From Gemmatimonas phototrophica (GTDB taxonomy: Bacteria; Gemmatimonadota; Gemmatimonadetes; Longimicrobiales; Gaopeijiaceae): a stretch of 7,965 nucleotides of DNA. Within the stretch, counting starts at the first letter, position 1, and every line of letters begins with the position of its first letter. Location of the stretch: the NCBI GenBank assembly GCA_945876015.1, contig CAMCNM010000084.1, positions 1-7,965 on the forward strand, in the 5' to 3' direction. Made by a program: the position numbers and the translations under genes. Positions 5,554-7,965 of this stretch are shown here, in pieces. Under the pieces are notes generated by a model. It saw only the letters and a list, made by a program, of their open reading frames with translations. It ran no database searches and had not been told where the DNA came from.

Positions 5554-6795
5554 ATGAACGTGTGGGAGGGCGTCACCCTGGCGTTTCAGCAGCTGCGCGC
5601 CGAGAAGCTCAAGAGCTTCTTCGCGCTGCTCGGCGTCATCATCGGGGTGACCTTCCTGCTCATCGTGGTGAGCGTCGTCGAGGGGCTGGACCGCTACATC
5701 CGCGAGGACATCGCTTCGCAGATCTTCGGCATCAACACGGTGACCCTGAGGCGCTCGCCCGAAGCCTCCTTCGAGTCGGACCCCGAGTTCTGGCGGGCGC
5801 AGCGTCGGCGCCCCCGCATCACGTTCGCCGACGCGGACGCGATCGAGGCCCGCCTGACGATGCCGGCGCGCGTCGCACCCGAGAGCGCAACCGGAGGCGA
5901 GGTCAACGCGGACAGCGGCCGCACCGTGAGCAACGTGCGGATCATGGGGACGACGTCGGATGCGTTCCCGATCCACAACTGGACCATCGCCCGGGGACGC
6001 GCGTTCACCACCCAGGAGGAGGAACGCGGCATCCCCGCCGTGGTGCTGGGCGCGGGAACGGCGGACGAGCTGTTCGAGGACGCCGACCCGATCGGACGCA
6101 CCATCCGGATCCACGCCTTCCCCTACCGGGTGGTCGGCGTCATGGAACCGCTGGGCTCCATCTTCGGCAACTCGTTGGACAACCTCGTGATCGCGCCTGC
6201 CCGCTCTCCGATCGAGGCCTGGCAGAACCCGCACGGCATCGTAGACCAGGTCGTGATCCAGACGATCGATCCGGCGGCGCTCACGGATGCGCAGGGCCAG
6301 ATCGAGGGGATGATGCGCGCCCGGCGCGGGCTCCGGCCCCAGGACGAGAGTGACTTCGCGTTGGAGACGACGGCCGACACGCTGGCCTTCTGGGACCGCA
6401 TCTCGAGCCTCCTGTTCATCCTGCTTCCCGGCCTGGTGGCGATCGCCCTCGTGGTGGGCGGCATCGTGATCATGAACATCATGCTGGTCTCGGTCATGGA
6501 GCGGACCCGCGAGATCGGCGTGCGGAAGGCCCTCGGCGCGCGCCGCCGCGACATCCTGACCCAGGTGCTGATCGAATCCGCAACGCTCTCCGCGGTCGGC
6601 GCGCTGCTCGGGGTGGCGATCGGCATCTCGCTCGCGGTGTTGGTGCGCACGGCGACTCCCCTTCCTACCGCGGTCGCGCCGCAGTGGGTCATCCTGGGCG
6701 TCGTCATGGGGGTCACGGTCGGCATCGTCGCGGGCGTCTATCCAGCGTCCCGCGCCTCCAGGATGGATCCCGTCGACGCGCTGCGACATGAGTGA
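5554..6795 (+). CDS. MacB-type ABC transporter permease 1 (no ATPase domain)
   Basis: 413 residues with the four-helix FtsX/MacB-like topology. TM1 is at about 20-42, a large periplasmic domain (MacB_PCD type) spans about 44-284, and TM2-4 are at about 285-311, 343-366 and 375-397. The cytoplasmic segment 'ERTREIGVRKALGARRRDIL' (316-335) is the conserved coupling region that contacts the ATPase. The C-terminal 'YPASRASRMDPVDALRHE' (396-413) is the usual family ending. No Walker A or B motif is present, so unlike E. coli MacB the ATP-binding domain is a separate protein. It starts 8 bp after the adaptor stop, with GGTAGG (5541-5546) at 7-nt spacing, GGTAGG overlapping the stop of the preceding gene. 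Such permeases use ATP hydrolysis to drive periplasmic movements through the adaptor and TolC instead of moving cargo through the membrane. Confidence 0.93.
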   Translation: MNVWEGVTLAFQQLRAEKLKSFFALLGVIIGVTFLLIVVSVVEGLDRYIREDIASQIFGINTVTLRRSPEASFESDPEFWRAQRRRPRITFADADAIEARLTMPARVAPESATGGEVNADSGRTVSNVRIMGTTSDAFPIHNWTIARGRAFTTQEEERGIPAVVLGAGTADELFEDADPIGRTIRIHAFPYRVVGVMEPLGSIFGNSLDNLVIAPARSPIEAWQNPHGIVDQVVIQTIDPAALTDAQGQIEGMMRARRGLRPQDESDFALETTADTLAFWDRISSLLFILLPGLVAIALVVGGIVIMNIMLVSVMERTREIGVRKALGARRRDILTQVLIESATLSAVGALLGVAIGISLAVLVRTATPLPTAVAPQWVILGVVMGVTVGIVAGVYPASRASRMDPVDALRHE

Positions 6796-7965
6796 GTTCT
6801 CGTCATCCATGCCCGGCGCGGACGAGCGCCGGCCGCTCAACCTGGGCGAGGGCTTCCGGGTCGCGCTCGATACCGTCCTCGCGAACCGCGTGCGCTCCGC
6901 ACTCACCATCCTCGGTGTCTCGGTCGGTGTCGGCGTGGTCATGCTGCTGGCCGCGTTCATCACCGGGTTGCGCACGTCCATCCAGGAGTCCTTCGAGGCG
7001 TCCGGTCCGAGCAACTTCGTCATCAACCGGTTCGACTTCACGGCCGCGCGAAGCGACGACGAGGACGCGCGGCCCTGGTGGATGAATCCGGTGGTCACGC
7101 CGGGTGAAGCGGCGCGGGTGAACCAGCTTCCCTCCGCGGAGGAAGCGCTCTACAACATTCCGCTGCAGGTGACGGTGGACTTCGAGAGCGCACGGCTGCC
7201 CAACGTCCAATCCCAGGGCTACGCCGCCGGGTGGACCAGCTACGCACAGGGCGACTTCGTGGCCGGCCGGAACTTTACCCCGGCCGAAGTGCGCGAGAGC
7301 CGCGCGCTCGTGGTCCTCTCGGCCCCGCTCGCCCAGGAGATGTTCGGCAACCGGGATCCGATCGGACGGCGCGTCGGCCTGGCGGAGCAGTCCGCGAATC
7401 AGCGCGAGGAATTCACCGTGGTCGGCGTCTTCGAGCCGGCGCCCAACATCTTCACGACGCTGGTGAAGTACTACGCGGTGGTGCCGTATACCGCGGCGAT
7501 CAAGCGGCTGCGGGCTCAGGACGGGCGGGCCCAGATTCTTGTGGTGCCGCGGCCCGGCATCCTCCCCTCGCAGGTGCAGGACGAGGTGATGGGCGTGATG
7601 CGGGGTCTCCGCGGTCTCGGACCCCGGGACGTGAACGACTTCGCCCTGATCGAGTCGGCGACCATCCTCGGCATCATCAACCGCTTCACGGCGGTGATCT
7701 TCCTGGTGATGCTCGCCCTCACGTCGGCCGCACTCATGGTGGGCGGCGTGGGCGTGATCGGGATCATGCTCATCTCGGTGACCGAGCGGACGCAGGAGAT
7801 CGGCATCCGCAAAGCGCTCGGCGCGACACGCCGCGAGATCCTCTGGCAGTTCCTGGTCGAGTCCGCCCTGCTGACCGTGGCCGGGGCGGCCCTGGGGATG
7901 GCGGCGGGTGGAGGCCTGGCGGCGCTGATCGCGAACCTGACCCCCCTCCCCGCCCGCGTACCGCT
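6788..7965 (+). CDS. MacB-type ABC transporter permease 2 (partial at right edge)
   Basis: The frame opens at ATG 6788, overlapping the stop of permease 1 by 8 bp (ATGAGTGA), and runs 392 codons to the window edge without a stop. TM1 is at about 38-61, the periplasmic domain at about 62-299, TM2 at about 300-328 and TM3 at about 358-381. The coupling motif 'ERTQEIGIRKALGATRREIL' (333-352) is nearly the same as in permease 1. TM4 and the C-terminal tail are missing, perhaps some 40 residues judged from its neighbour. It is a paralogue of permease 1, with shared patterns such as 'DPIGRRV' and 'TVVGVFEP', but with a longer N-terminal cytoplasmic tail (about 20 polar residues) and a different periplasmic domain containing 'DARPWWMNP' (93-101). 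No good ribosome binding site precedes it, so translation is likely coupled to permease 1. The pair probably forms a heterodimer, as LolC and LolE do. An alternative start at ATG 6809 would trim seven residues. Confidence 0.92.
   Translation, partial: MSEFSSSMPGADERRPLNLGEGFRVALDTVLANRVRSALTILGVSVGVGVVMLLAAFITGLRTSIQESFEASGPSNFVINRFDFTAARSDDEDARPWWMNPVVTPGEAARVNQLPSAEEALYNIPLQVTVDFESARLPNVQSQGYAAGWTSYAQGDFVAGRNFTPAEVRESRALVVLSAPLAQEMFGNRDPIGRRVGLAEQSANQREEFTVVGVFEPAPNIFTTLVKYYAVVPYTAAIKRLRAQDGRAQILVVPRPGILPSQVQDEVMGVMRGLRGLGPRDVNDFALIESATILGIINRFTAVIFLVMLALTSAALMVGGVGVIGIMLISVTERTQEIGIRKALGATRREILWQFLVESALLTVAGAALGMAAGGGLAALIANLTPLPARVP

Noticed and set aside
5548..7098. Minus-strand open frame (516 codons) opposite permease 1
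   Set aside because: Asp/His/Arg-rich low-complexity translation typical of the antisense of a GC-rich gene; it spans two real genes and their junction.
5554..7965. Possible fused ATPase domain in either permease
   Set aside because: No Walker A, ABC signature or Walker B sequence in either protein; both begin directly at the membrane-domain N-terminus.
1..7965. CRISPR arrays, tRNA or rRNA genes, insertion sequences, phage genes
   Set aside because: No regularly spaced repeats, cloverleaf or rRNA-like stretches, terminal inverted repeats, transposase or integrase motifs seen on either strand.

Overview
This is a high-GC, densely packed bacterial window with no RNA genes, mobile elements or CRISPR visible. 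Base composition, TolC/adaptor/permease style and gene texture suggest a Gram-negative from a lineage such as Gemmatimonadota. That placement is an impression from style, not a database result. An outer membrane is implied directly by the TolC-type protein.

Layout: (a) 1-627, minus strand: the N-terminal 209 codons of a membrane protein with three transmembrane segments and a probable sensor region, cut by the left edge. (b) 612-1328, plus strand: a creatininase-family amidohydrolase whose metal site departs from the classical enzyme. Genes (a) and (b) are divergent and overlap at their 5' ends. (c) 1432-2109: a secreted, beta-rich protein of unknown function, closed by a strong 14-bp-stem hairpin (2146-2185). 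(d) 2278 to the right edge: an efflux operon in the order MarR-type regulator, TolC-type outer membrane channel, HlyD/MacA-type adaptor, MacB-type permease 1 and MacB-type permease 2 (cut by the right edge).

The efflux genes are tightly coupled: overlaps of 4, 4 and 8 bp, and one 8-bp gap. Together they describe a tripartite ABC exporter spanning both membranes. The adaptor links an inner-membrane permease pair to the outer-membrane channel. No ATP-binding subunit is in the window and neither permease carries one, so the ATPase is expected downstream or elsewhere. A perfect inverted repeat (ATAGTAT-N5-ATACTAT, 2231-2249) in an AT-rich island just before the regulator is the likely operator for autoregulation. 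It supports a GTG start at 2278 instead of the longer upstream frame.

Most of the window is a recognisable type of efflux locus. The points most worth a second look are the altered metal ligands of the creatininase homologue, the overlapping divergent 5' ends, the operator/terminator architecture before the regulator, and lineage-specific insertions in the channel and adaptor proteins.
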